A stretch of 64,000 nucleotides of DNA from NCBI GenBank assembly GCA_020639195.1, contig JACKHB010000002.1, positions 620,001-684,000 of the forward strand, written 5' to 3'. Shown here one piece after another: positions 36,428-45,476 of this stretch (position 1 is its first letter; every line of letters starts with the position of its first letter). A model generated the notes under the pieces. That model was not told the DNA's origin. It did not search any database and saw nothing but the letters and a program-made list of their open reading frames with translations. The stretch comes from Phycisphaeraceae bacterium. GTDB lineage: Bacteria > Planctomycetota > Phycisphaerae > Phycisphaerales > UBA1924. The position numbers were made by a program, and so were the translations under genes.

Positions 36428-38266
36428 TCACCCGCACGCGCTGACAAACTCATCGAGGAAGTAGAAGAAGTCGTGCAGGTCGATGACACCATCCGGCAGG
36501 CCATAAGCGGGATCGCCCGGCACCGATGAGCCGGTCAGGTCGACCGCGGCAAGATTGCCCGCCACAAACTGATCGAGCATGTACAGGAAGTCCGCCACTC
36601 CGACCGAGCCGTCGCCAATCCCGTAGTCCGGACTATTGGGATCCGACGAGCCTGTGAGATCCGCCACGCACGCGCGAATCGTGAGCGTTTGGTTGGCAGC
36701 GACTTCGCGTAGGCGAGTCCTCTTACCACTCGGCCAGATCACAAGCACCTCATCGGCCTGCTTGGCATGGCCCAGACCAAAGTGGGCGCTCATTTCGCTC
36801 TGGCTGAGGAAGTGCGAACCCCCGACGACCTGCCGAGCCTGCGTGCTCTTCCCGGTGCTCACGTGCACGACCGCGCCCTGTCCGCCGGGGGCGATCCGAC
36901 GGTCGGCCGACGTGTCGAAGAACAAGCGCAGGTAGTTCGTTCCGGGCCCCTGCAGATTGTTGCGGAACAGGTAGAACGGTCCGTAGTGACTGAAGATTGC
37001 TACGTCCTGATCGCCGTCGTTGTCGAAGTCGAGCCGAATGAGCCCCTGTCCCATCTCTTGGTGATCCAAGCCGGAGGCGAGGCCTACTTCCGTGAACGTC
37101 ATGTTCCCCTGGTTGAGCCACAGGTAGCTCTTCTCGTTGTTCCACTCGTCCCGGAATCGCCACCCGTTGGTCTCGGCGATGTCCTCCCAGCCATCGTTGT
37201 TGGCATCGAGCGCCGCCGTTCCCCAGCCCCAGCCGCCGTCCTTGACTCCGGCGCTACCGCCCATCTCGGTGTAGTGGTGATCCCCGTTATTCATGTAGAG
37301 CATGTTGCCGGTCCCTGGCACGTCCCCGCTCGGAGTTCCGAAGATGCTTGTGACGTACCAGTCGAACCGCAGGTCATTATTGAAGTCGCCGATCGTCGTC
37401 CCCATGCCGTTGCCGTCAAGGCCAGTTCCGGATGCCCCGGTCGCCTCGGTCAGCGTGCCATCCCCATTGTTGATGAAGTACTTGCTCGTCATGAAATCCG
37501 CGGCGATGAGCAGTTCTGGATAGCGATCTCCGTTCATGTCCGCGAACAGCGGGCTGAATCCGCGCGTCGGCGGGTTCGAGAAATCGAACGCGCCCCCGCC
37601 TCCCGAGAAACACACCGAATCGGTCGCGTCGGCGAACCCCGCGTCGCCATCATTGCGGAGCAGCACGTTGCTCGGTAGCGCGTCGGGAATCCAGCCCGCG
37701 ATGAACAGGTCCAGATCACCGTCGAGGTCGTAGTCGCCAAATGCCGCGCCCCAGCCGTTGTAGGCGCTCGCGCTGAGGGCACTGTTGATGCCCACGTCAT
37801 TGGCCACGTCGGTAAAAGTGCCATCTCCGTTGTTGTGATACAGGATGTGGAATCCTGCCTGCGGAACTCCATCAACGGTCTTCGGTCCACCGCTGTTAAT
37901 GAAGATGTCCACCCATCCATCGTCGTCGTAGTCACCGATTGCGATCCCCATCCCATAGTGGTGACGATCGACTCCGGCCTCGGTGGCCCTGTCGGTGAAG
38001 GTCCCGTCGCCGTTGTTGATAAACAGGCGATCGGGAAACTGCTCGCCCGATACCACGAAGATGTCCATCCAGCCGTCGTTGTTGAAATCGGCGGCGGCCC
38101 CGCCGGAACACATCGCGGCGCACGGGGCGACAAGGTTGCTCTGATTGTGGCTGCAGGCAGCGCCCACTTGCGTGGTGACATTGGTAAAGGTGAGGGTCTG
38201 GGCGTGAATGGTCCCTGCGCACATGGCGGCGGTGACCGCCGCGGAGAACGTGACGATTCTCGGCAT
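36428..38266 (-). CDS. CRTAC1/ASPIC-UnbV FG-GAP repeat protein with dockerin-like tail (paralogue 2)
   Basis: The 612-residue secreted protein has a signal peptide ending HAQ (MPRIVTFSAAVTAAMCAGTI...). It has the same layout as its neighbours: FG-GAP blades (INNGDGTFTDRATEAG, YDDDGWVDIFINSGGP), the ASPIC-like GSHFLSQSEMSAHFGLGHAK, and a C-terminal pair of dockerin-like repeats ending EFVSACG. Its tail is nearly identical to that of paralogue 1, and the 3' flanks of both genes share sequence, pointing to tandem duplication. Confidence 0.9.
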   Translation of the reverse strand: MPRIVTFSAAVTAAMCAGTIHAQTLTFTNVTTQVGAACSHNQSNLVAPCAAMCSGGAAADFNNDGWMDIFVVSGEQFPDRLFINNGDGTFTDRATEAGVDRHHYGMGIAIGDYDDDGWVDIFINSGGPKTVDGVPQAGFHILYHNNGDGTFTDVANDVGINSALSASAYNGWGAAFGDYDLDGDLDLFIAGWIPDALPSNVLLRNDGDAGFADATDSVCFSGGGGAFDFSNPPTRGFSPLFADMNGDRYPELLIAADFMTSKYFINNGDGTLTEATGASGTGLDGNGMGTTIGDFNNDLRFDWYVTSIFGTPSGDVPGTGNMLYMNNGDHHYTEMGGSAGVKDGGWGWGTAALDANNDGWEDIAETNGWRFRDEWNNEKSYLWLNQGNMTFTEVGLASGLDHQEMGQGLIRLDFDNDGDQDVAIFSHYGPFYLFRNNLQGPGTNYLRLFFDTSADRRIAPGGQGAVVHVSTGKSTQARQVVGGSHFLSQSEMSAHFGLGHAKQADEVLVIWPSGKRTRLREVAANQTLTIRACVADLTGSSDPNSPDYGIGDGSVGVADFLYMLDQFVAGNLAAVDLTGSSVPGDPAYGLPDGVIDLHDFFYFLDEFVSACG

Positions 38267-38685
38267 GTCGATAGCTCCCCTTCGGTTCCACGCGAGCATC
38301 GGCGCGAAACGAGGGACGTCGGCGGCTCCAGCCACGACCCCCTCGTGACCCGACGGTGCGCGCGGCCCCCCCGGGCCGCACCGAGTCAATCTACACCGAC
38401 GGTTGCACCAATGAAAGGGTTTTTGAGCATTTTTCCGCGCGGGATCGTGACAGAATCCAGGCGGACGGCCGGAGTTGGCCGGTCCGATCCCGGCGTCGCG
38501 TTATGGGCGGCGTGACGCGCGGCCCTTCAGGGGCCTGGGAGGACTTGAACGGCAGACCGCGGCGGGACCGGCGAACGACGGGCCAGCCGGTGCGCCCCTC
38601 CACACGATTGCGCTCGGAGTCCGGTTGGATCGAATCGCACCGGTCACACGCGTCAACCGAGGATTGAGCGTCCGCACGGCCGTTC
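38267..38685. other. Intergenic region between CRTAC1-like paralogues 2 and 3
   Basis: This 419-base gap lies upstream of paralogue 2 and downstream of paralogue 3. On the minus strand it has a locally A/T-richer patch near 38400-38450 and a -10-like TAGATT near 38395, the likely promoter for paralogue 2. No coding sequence, RNA gene or strong hairpin was identified. Confidence 0.5.
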
Positions 38686-40497
38686 CTATGGACACCCCGC
38701 CACGAACAGATCCAGGAAGTAGAAGAAGTCGTCCGCGTCTATCGTTCCGTCCGGCACGCCGTAGCCGGGGTCGTTCGGATTCGAGGACCCCGTGAGGTCG
38801 GCCTCCACCGCATCCCCGGCGGCGAACCGGTCCAGGAAATAGAAGAAGTCGTCCGCGTCGATGACCTGATCCCCGTAGCCATAGTCCGGATCCACCGGAT
38901 TGCTCGATCCAGTCATGTCCGCGGGGCAGTACGCGACGACGAGGGTCTGGTCGGGCGCGAGGGCGCGGAGGCGCGTGCGCCTGCCGTTGGCCCAGATGAT
39001 GGTGAGCGCATCGACCGCGTCGGCGTCGCCCAGGCCGAAGTGGGCCGAGAGTTCGCTCTGGCTGAGAAAGTGTGAGCCGCCGTTGACCTGGCGGATCTGG
39101 GCTCCGGAGGGAATATCGATGCGCACGACCGAGCCGTAGCCGTCGGGCGCGAGCCGGCCGGCGCGCGTGTCCAGCAGCACGCGCAGCCACCGGGCGCCGG
39201 CCCCGGCGAGTTCGTTGCGGAAGAACTTGGTGTGCGACGCGGAGGAGAACACCATGATCTCCTGGTCGCCGTCGTTGTCGGCGTCGAAGGCGAGCATCCC
39301 GCGCCCCTGGTCGGTGTGCTCGAAGCCCAGCGCCAGGGCGTTCTCGGTGAAGGTCGTGTCGCCGTTGTTGAGCCACAGGTAGCACTGCTCGCCGACGTAC
39401 AGGGGATCGGACTGCCAGCCGTTGGTCTCGGCGATGTCCATCCATCCGTCGTGGTTGAAGTCCACGCCCACCGTGCCCCATCCCCAGCCGCCGTCCTTCA
39501 CGCCGGCGCTCTCGCTCTGCTCGACGAACGTGCCGTCGCCGTTGTTGACGTAGAGCATGTTGCCCGTGCCGGGGATGCTCGGCGAGGACGGCCCGAAGAT
39601 GCTGGTGACGTACCAGTCGAAGTCGAGATCGTTGTCGATGTCGCCCACGAAGGTGCCCATGCCGTTGCCGTCGAGCCCGACGCCGGAACCGACGGTCGCC
39701 TCGGTGAACGTTCCGTCGCCGTTGTTGATCAGGTAGCGACTCGTGCCGAAGTCGCTGACCCAGAGCAGCTCCGGATACCGATCGCCGTTCATGTCCGCGA
39801 ACATCGGCGAGAAGCCCCGAGTCGCGGGCGAGTTGATGTCGTACCCGCCGCCGCCTTGGGCCAGCATCGCCCCGGCGGTCACGTTGACAAACCCCGCCGG
39901 GCCGTCGTTGCGGAAGAGGCAGTTGGCCGGCTGATGCACGTTGATCCAACCCGCCGCGGCGAGGTCCAGATCGCCGTCGAGGTCGTAATCACCCCACGCG
40001 GCGCCCCAGCCGTTGAACCCGTTGGTCGAGGTGGTGTCCAGGCCCACCTGCGCGGCGACGTTGGTGAACGTCCCGTCGCCGTTGTTGCGCCACAGGATGT
40101 GCTCGCCGGGCCGGGCGAGGTCAGGATCGGTCTTGGGGCCGCCGGAATTGATGAAGACGTCAAGCCAGCCGTCGTTGTTGTAGTCCCCCACGGCCAGGCC
40201 CATGCCGTAGTGCCGCAGGTCCACCCCCCAGGACGACGCCTGGTCGGTGAAGGTGCCGTTGCCGTTGTTGATGAACAGGCGGTCGGGGAAGTCGGCACCG
40301 CTGACCACGTACACGTCCATCCACCCGTCGCGGTTAAAGTCGCCCGCGGCGCCGCCGGAGGCCATGACGGCGTAGATCGGGGTGCCGTGCTCACACGTCA
40401 ACCCCGCGGCGTCGGTCTGATCCGAGAACGAGAGCACCTGTCCCGATGCGACCGGGACCCACGCGACCACCGCGCACACAACCACTGGCGTCTTCAT
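38686..40497 (-). CDS. CRTAC1/ASPIC-UnbV FG-GAP repeat protein with dockerin-like tail (paralogue 3)
   Basis: The 603-residue secreted protein begins MKTPVVVCAVVAWVPVASGQ. It has the same propeller blades (YNNDGWLDVFINSGGP, GDYDLDGDLDLAAAGW) and ASPIC-like GSHFLSQSELSAHFGLGDAD. Its C-terminal dockerin-like repeats (DADDFFYFLDRFAAG and DADDFFYFLDLFVAGCP) are closer to consensus than those of paralogues 1 and 2. It is the most diverged of the three and the likely donor of the array. Confidence 0.9.
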   Translation of the reverse strand: MKTPVVVCAVVAWVPVASGQVLSFSDQTDAAGLTCEHGTPIYAVMASGGAAGDFNRDGWMDVYVVSGADFPDRLFINNGNGTFTDQASSWGVDLRHYGMGLAVGDYNNDGWLDVFINSGGPKTDPDLARPGEHILWRNNGDGTFTNVAAQVGLDTTSTNGFNGWGAAWGDYDLDGDLDLAAAGWINVHQPANCLFRNDGPAGFVNVTAGAMLAQGGGGYDINSPATRGFSPMFADMNGDRYPELLWVSDFGTSRYLINNGDGTFTEATVGSGVGLDGNGMGTFVGDIDNDLDFDWYVTSIFGPSSPSIPGTGNMLYVNNGDGTFVEQSESAGVKDGGWGWGTVGVDFNHDGWMDIAETNGWQSDPLYVGEQCYLWLNNGDTTFTENALALGFEHTDQGRGMLAFDADNDGDQEIMVFSSASHTKFFRNELAGAGARWLRVLLDTRAGRLAPDGYGSVVRIDIPSGAQIRQVNGGSHFLSQSELSAHFGLGDADAVDALTIIWANGRRTRLRALAPDQTLVVAYCPADMTGSSNPVDPDYGYGDQVIDADDFFYFLDRFAAGDAVEADLTGSSNPNDPGYGVPDGTIDADDFFYFLDLFVAGCP

Positions 40498-40540
40498 CTC
40501 TCACGCTCCCCCAGACGTTTCGAATCGGCCCCGCGGCGAT

Positions 40541-41710
40541 CTACTCCCACGATCTCGGACTCTCTGCCGAGAGCCCCAACCGCGTCAATGTACCGCGCTG
40601 ACCTTCTCGCCAAAAGCCAGAATGGGCGTCGGTTCGAAGCGTGAGGCGCGGGGACGGGGACGATAAGGCCGCCACCGCCTCCCGAACGCTTGCCGCATCG
40701 GGCGCCAGCCGCACGGCCTCGCGCAGCGCCTTGACGCTCGGTCGCCCCGGGCTCACCAGTGGCTTGGAAAGCCACGAGATGCGGCTGCGGATCTGGTGCA
40801 AGGCGTACGCCTCGCCCCGAAACTCGATCATGCGATCGAAGAACGCGCCGATCATGGTCAGGATCTCGTCCTCGCCCGGCGGGGCCAGGGCCTGGCCGAC
40901 GGTCTGCTTCGCCCAGCAGTCACGGAAGATCCACGGGCGCTCCAGCGCGGCGCGCCCAATCATGACGCCGGCGCAACCGCTGGCCCGGATGAGCTCGAGA
41001 CAGTCCCCCGCCGTTCTGACGTCACCATTGCCAATGACGGGAATGGGCCCCCCCGGCCACAACGACGACTTGTCACGCACAGCCTCGACAACACTGGCAA
41101 TGCCCTTCCAGTCGGCGCTGCCGCGAAACCGCTGCTCGGTCGTGCGACCATGCACCGTGACGCCCTGCACACCCGCGTCGAGCAGAGCACACGCCAGCCG
41201 GGGCGCATCATCGTCGCAGGACCACCCCAGACGCATCTTGGCCGTCAGTGGTACATTGGCGGGCAGCGCCCCGCGAACCGCCTCCGTGATGCGCATCGCC
41301 AGCGAGAAACTGCGGCAGGTGGAAGGGGCGGCGCCCTCATCGGGCACCATGAGCCTCGAACCGCCGTCCTTCTTGGTCACCTTGTCCACCGGGCAGCCCA
41401 TGTTGATATCCACGACGGCCGCGCCGTGGTCCGCGGCCCAACGCGCGCCCTCCGCCATGATCTCGGGGTCACCACCATACAACTGCATCCCGAGAGGCTG
41501 GTCCCGCTCGTTGGTTCGGGCGAGATCGAGGCTCGCCGCGGAGCCGCGAAGCAGCCCATGCGGACTGAGCAGGTCCGTGCAGGCGAGCCCCACTCCGCCG
41601 AACTCGCGACATGTGAGCCGGAAGGCAAGATCGCAATAGCCGGCGATCGGCGCCAGCAGCAGGTTGGTGGCCAGGCGCACGGGGCCGATGGCCAGGGGCT
41701 CTCCGATCAT
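40541..41710 (-). CDS. tRNA-dihydrouridine synthase (DUS family)
   Basis: The 389-residue product carries the FMN-barrel motifs of DUS enzymes: LAPIAGYCDLAFR, VDINMGCPVDKVTKKDGGS with the catalytic Cys of GCP, GVTVHGRTTEQRF and VIGNGDVRTA. It reduces uridine to dihydrouridine in the D-loop of tRNA. DusB is the likely subgroup, but DusA or DusC cannot be excluded. The start at 41710 drops 31 Arg/Gly-rich residues. It lies 29 bases downstream of the selenoprotein gene at 41740 on the same strand, so it could be co-transcribed. Confidence 0.9.
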   Translation of the reverse strand: MIGEPLAIGPVRLATNLLLAPIAGYCDLAFRLTCREFGGVGLACTDLLSPHGLLRGSAASLDLARTNERDQPLGMQLYGGDPEIMAEGARWAADHGAAVVDINMGCPVDKVTKKDGGSRLMVPDEGAAPSTCRSFSLAMRITEAVRGALPANVPLTAKMRLGWSCDDDAPRLACALLDAGVQGVTVHGRTTEQRFRGSADWKGIASVVEAVRDKSSLWPGGPIPVIGNGDVRTAGDCLELIRASGCAGVMIGRAALERPWIFRDCWAKQTVGQALAPPGEDEILTMIGAFFDRMIEFRGEAYALHQIRSRISWLSKPLVSPGRPSVKALREAVRLAPDAASVREAVAALSSPSPRLTLRTDAHSGFWREGQRGTLTRLGLSAESPRSWE

Positions 41711-41739
41711 GCCCAACTGTACCGGTAAGACGTCGCCGA

Positions 41740-42699
41740 CTAGCCCCCGTCGGCCGCGCCAACCTCGAGGATGCGCTCTGCCTCGACCAGGACGGCGTCC
41801 CACGAGGGCCTGCGCTGGATCAGACTGGGAAACACCTGGCGCACGACGCCTTGCTTATCGATCAGATACGTCGTCGTCCGGTCGTAGGCTTCTGACTTCT
41901 CGCGATTGAGGTCATGGACGATCTCGAAGCCTGGCCCGGCCTCGAAGTTGGTCAGGAATTTGGCCGCATCGCGAAGGTTCGTGTCCTCCTGCGAGACAGC
42001 GATCACCATTGCGTCGAGCGCTTCGACTTCGTCGTACCTCCGTTGCAGCTGGACCAGCTGCGCCTTGCAGAACGGTCACCAGAACGCGCGATACGTCGTC
42101 ACGATGATATTTTTGGTCCCGATCACGTCGGCCAGACGCAGGATCGAGCCGTCCGCACGGGGCAGTTCGAACGTCTCGGCCTCATCTCCGATCTGAAGGC
42201 CCGACTCTCTGCCCCAATTGGAGACGGTCGCGTTCGAGACCGACTCGTTCGCTGCACCTGGCGTCAGGGGCAACTCCACGCGCCGACGCACGAATCGCGA
42301 GGGCCCTTCCGGACCCTCGGTCACATACGCCACCACGTTGAACGCGAGGCGGTCATCGGCATGCGACGGCCCTGCGATTCGCATCGCAATGCGAGTCTCG
42401 CCCGCCGAGATGATCCGCTCCCACGGCTCGTTGAGGAATCCGTTGCGCGCGAGTTGCCGATACTCGGTCACCTCGCGTCCCTCGGGCCTCACGTTCCGCG
42501 GCGCGTCGATCTGCAGAAGCGGGCGGGGCAGTCCCTTGCCCTCGATCCAACCTTCGGGCATTTCCAGCGTCACGACCGCCTCGAACACTGCGCCCTGCGT
42601 GATCGGCGCTTCCTGCAGGCGCGCCGACACGCGGAACTGCGGCTCGACGACCGGCGAAACGGCGATGGCCGCGACGACCGGAATCCATGGAATCAGCAT
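41740..42699 (-). CDS. Secreted peroxiredoxin-like/DsbD-N-like selenoprotein (UxxC), UGA at 42076-42078
   Basis: The gene runs from an ATG at 42699 (GGGAGG ribosome site) through an in-frame TGA to a stop at 41740, giving 319 residues. A signal peptide (MLIPWIPVVAAIAVS) is followed by a beta-rich domain like DsbD N-terminal modules (residues about 20-165). A redoxin domain starts at LQIGDEAETFELPR. The TGA falls in FW-U208-PF-C211-KAQL, the resolving-cysteine pair of a thioredoxin-fold protein. Sequence resumes in the same frame (QLVQLQRRYDEVEALDAMVI). A full SECIS-like structure begins at the UGA. Without recoding the gene would appear as two fragments. Confidence 0.88.
42040..42078 (-). promoter_or_regulatory. 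Candidate bacterial SECIS element (redoxin gene)
   Basis: Immediately after UGA, CCGTT (42071-42075) pairs with AACGG (42040-42044). A nine-base bulge follows, then GCAGCT pairs with AGCTGC around the loop GGTCC. The arrangement (lower stem at the UGA, one-sided bulge, upper stem, GGUC loop) closely parallels the E. coli fdhF element. Confidence 0.8.
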
Positions 42700-42728
42700 C
42701 TGTGTCCTCCCGCGGTTCCGCCCATTCC

Positions 42729-44102
42729 TCAGCCCGGGCGAACGATCGCCCTCTCCTGCCGAACCCGTCGGCAGGCCCCTTCCTCGCCCTCGCATGCATC
42801 GTACATCGCGCGCGCCACGGCACTCTCCAGCGTCGGAGCCTCTCCTTCGCCCGTCCAACGCACCTCAAACTCCGCGTGCCGCTCCTCGGTGCTCACCGCC
42901 TGATCGGCGCGGCGAAACACCACCGCGGCGGGCTCGCACGCCCACCCCGACGGAACAGAGAGCCCCACAACGCAGCCCTCGCCCTCGTTGTTCCAATGCG
43001 CCTCACCGATCGGCCGCAACATCACATGCACGCGTGCGGCCGGCTCGCCATCGGTCGAGTCCACGCTCGCGACGTCGATCTCGATGAGGCCCGCATCGCA
43101 CTCGAGGCTTGCTTCCCAAATGAGCGTCTTGCCGCCGGCAGTGGGCTGCTCGTCCTTCTCTCGCTCCCTGGGCGAGGCGATCTCCGCACCGCCGGGCATG
43201 ACCTCCAGGTGTATGGGCTCCTCGCCGCGCTCGCGGATTTCGTCGATCGCCTCGCGTACCCAGTCGTAGAACGGGTACGGCTTGTCGCTGCGGGGCCCGT
43301 ACTGCTGGATCCGTCGCCTCCAGATGTACTGATTCGGCTCGGCCCGCAGCGCGGCTTCCCAATGCCGGATCGCGCCCGCGAAGTCACCCTCTCGCCTTCC
43401 GGGCGAGTCGAACCGCCGTCGGTACGTGGATCCCAGCCTGAAATGGGTCGGCCCGTCTTCGGGCGCATCTTCCAGGACCCGCTCATAATAATCGATGGCG
43501 AGGTCGAACTGGGCTGGACCGCCCCAGAGGGCATAGCGGTCGGCCTTGTCGCGCAGGTTCATCCAGGGCTCGGACGGCGCCCCTTCGCCGCGCGGGGCGA
43601 AAGCGCCCGGCCGCTCTTCAAAGGGCTCTGGATCGGGAGGCGGCGACGCGATGAACGCCTCGACTTCTTCTTTGCTCGGCCCGATGGCGCGCACAACGCC
43701 CGCCTCATCGATCAGCGCGGTAATTGGCACCGCCCTGACGCCCAGCAGATTGAGACGATCCACCATCACCGGAAAGTCCATCCGCTTCCACTGCATGAAG
43801 AGCTGACAGCGATCCGGATGCTGCTCCTCGATGATCGCCACGGTACGGATTCGCCCGGCGGTCTCCCATTCTCGAACTCGTTCGTGCCACCCGGGCACGG
43901 CCCTGCGGCAGCCCGCTCACCACGAGGCGAAGACGTGCAACATGATCTTCTGGCCACGAAAACGCGCCATCGACATCGGATGGCCGTCAACCATCGAGGG
44001 CATCTCAAGGACTGGGAATTCCGCACCGATCCCAATGCTTGGCTGCGCGCGCGCCACCGTGGCAAGCGCGATTGCCGCCGCGATCGAAGCCATGCATCGC
44101 AC
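42729..44102 (-). CDS. TlpA-like thioredoxin-fold selenoprotein with TPR region (UxxC), UGA at 43917-43919
   Basis: Read from a GTG at 44102 (GGAGG site six bases upstream; ATG 44093 is an alternative) to a stop at 42729, the product is 457 residues. A signal peptide (MASIAAAIALATVARAQ) precedes a TlpA/thioredoxin-like start (IGAEFPVLEMPSMVDG). The motif is FASW-U62-AG-C65-RRAVPGWHE, with the UGA at the first position of the UxxC. The thioredoxin-type cis-Pro follows in RAVPITALIDEAG. Residues about 170-270 are TPR-like (QFDLAIDYYERVLEDAPEDG), and the rest is a beta-rich domain. The selC gene lies 55 bases upstream. Confidence 0.88.
43883..43919 (-). promoter_or_regulatory. Candidate bacterial SECIS element (TlpA-like gene)
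   Basis: Beginning 17 bases after the UGA, CGTGCC pairs with GGCACG around a five-base loop CGGGT (43889-43893). The loop starts 23 bases after the UGA and contains Gs near its 5' side, as bacterial SECIS loops require. It is less like fdhF than the other two. Confidence 0.6.
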
Positions 44103-44156
44103 CAGCCACCTCCCATCACACGATACCGAGAAGCGACAGGGTTCGTCGCATATCAA

Positions 44157-44253
44157 CGGGAGTGGATAGGAATCGAACCTACCCGAGACCTGATTTCCAG
44201 GCCTCACAACGGGTTTGAAGCCCGCGGCCGCCACCAGGCGTGCTGTCACTCCC
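44157..44253 (-). tRNA. selC: tRNA-Sec (selC), anticodon UCA
   Basis: The minus strand folds as a selenocysteine tRNA. The acceptor stem starts GGGAGTG and closes with CACTCCC. A D-arm CGCC-TGGT-GGCG has the short loop typical of tRNA-Sec. The anticodon loop is CTTCAAA with TCA at 44216-44218. A long variable arm GAGGCCTG/CAGGTCTC (eight pairs) follows, then a T-arm with loop TTCGATT. The length is 97 bases with the discriminator G; CCA is not encoded. The acceptor/T-arm geometry (8+5) is bacterial. It lies 55 bases upstream of the TlpA-like selenoprotein gene on the same strand and may share its promoter. Confidence 0.95.
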
Positions 44254-44312
44254 AGCCCATTCGAGCGTAGCGCCCCGAGCCGCTGGCCCGCCCCAACCGA
44301 TATCCTCGCGAC

Positions 44313-45476
44313 ATGCTCGAGTGCACCACCGCCGGCGAATCTCATGGTCCAGCCGGCGTCGCCATCGTCACCGGTTTCCCCGCGGGTGTCCTCGTCGACA
44401 CCGACATGATCAACGAAGAACTCCGTCGCCGCCAGGGCGGCTACGGGCGAGGCGGTCGCCAGAAGATCGAGCGCGATCGGGTCGAGTTCCTTTCCGGTGT
44501 GCGCCTGGGCCGCACGATCGGCGCGCCGGTCACTCTCTGCGTGCGCAACGCCGACAGCCGCCTCGACGACACCTCGAAGACCCCTCCGATCCATCGGCCC
44601 CGACCCGGCCACGCCGACCTCGCCGGCAGCTTGAAGTGGCTCACCACCGACTGCCGCGAGACGCTCGAACGCGCCAGCGCCCGCGAGACCGCGGTGCGGA
44701 CCGCCGCGGGCGCGCTCTCGCGCTGCCTGCTGTCGGCCCTGGGCATCGAGTGCCTCGCCATTGTCCGATCGATTGGCGAGGCCGAGACAACCGTCGCGGT
44801 CGAGCCCCACACGCGAGCGACCATTCGCGCGCTGCGCGACGCCTCCGACACCTACTGCCCCGATGAAGAGGCGACCGAAGCTCAGCGAGCGCTCATCCGC
44901 CAGGCCAAGGTCGACAAGGACACGCTCGGCGGTCTGATCGAGTGCCACGTCTTCGGCGTTCCGCCGGGGCTGGGCTCGTGCGCCCGGTGGCAGGACAAGC
45001 TCGACGCCCGCCTCGCCTACGCGGTCATGGGCATCCAGGCCATGAAGTCCGTCGAGATCGGTCTGGGCAAGCCTGTCGCGTCGCGTCTCGGCTCACGCGT
45101 CCACGACCCGATTGCATTCGAACCGGCCCAGCGAGACACCCACACGCTGGGTTTCGTCCGAACTACCAACAACGCGGGCGGCACCGAGGGCGGCATGACC
45201 AACGGCCAACCCGTCGTCGTCCGGGCCGCGATGAAACCCATCTCCACTCTGCTCCGCGGCCTGCCCAGCGTGAACCTCGAGACTCTCCAGCCCGAGATGA
45301 GTCAATACGAGCGAAGCGATGTGTGCGCTGTTTCTGCGGCAAGCGTCGTGCTGGAGAATGTCGTCGCATTCGAGATCGCCCGTGCCGCGCTCGAAAAGTT
45401 TGCCGGAGACACACTTCGCGAGGTGCTCGCGGCGCGCGACGCCTATCTCGATGCGGCCCGCTCGCTGGCGCCCTGA
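44313..45476 (+). CDS. aroC: Chorismate synthase
   Basis: The 387-residue product has chorismate synthase signatures: ECTTAGESHGPAGVAIVTGF near the start, RASARETAVRTAAGALSRCL in the middle, and NAGGTEGGMTNGQPVVVRAA with the FMN-proximal motif. It converts EPSP to chorismate, the last step of the shikimate pathway. It diverges from selC with a 59-base gap and overlaps the convergent plsC-like gene by 34 bases. Confidence 0.97.
   Translation: MLECTTAGESHGPAGVAIVTGFPAGVLVDTDMINEELRRRQGGYGRGGRQKIERDRVEFLSGVRLGRTIGAPVTLCVRNADSRLDDTSKTPPIHRPRPGHADLAGSLKWLTTDCRETLERASARETAVRTAAGALSRCLLSALGIECLAIVRSIGEAETTVAVEPHTRATIRALRDASDTYCPDEEATEAQRALIRQAKVDKDTLGGLIECHVFGVPPGLGSCARWQDKLDARLAYAVMGIQAMKSVEIGLGKPVASRLGSRVHDPIAFEPAQRDTHTLGFVRTTNNAGGTEGGMTNGQPVVVRAAMKPISTLLRGLPSVNLETLQPEMSQYERSDVCAVSAASVVLENVVAFEIARAALEKFAGDTLREVLAARDAYLDAARSLAP

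Noticed and set aside
44254..44312. Sigma-70 promoter for selC
   Set aside because: TTGGGG and TACGCT are present on the minus strand but 21 bases apart, which is too wide to claim.
43917..44948. Single open frame joining the aroC/selC region to the TlpA-like start
   Set aside because: The part upstream of 44102 is the antisense of aroC and runs through selC. The true start is after the ribosome site near 44109.
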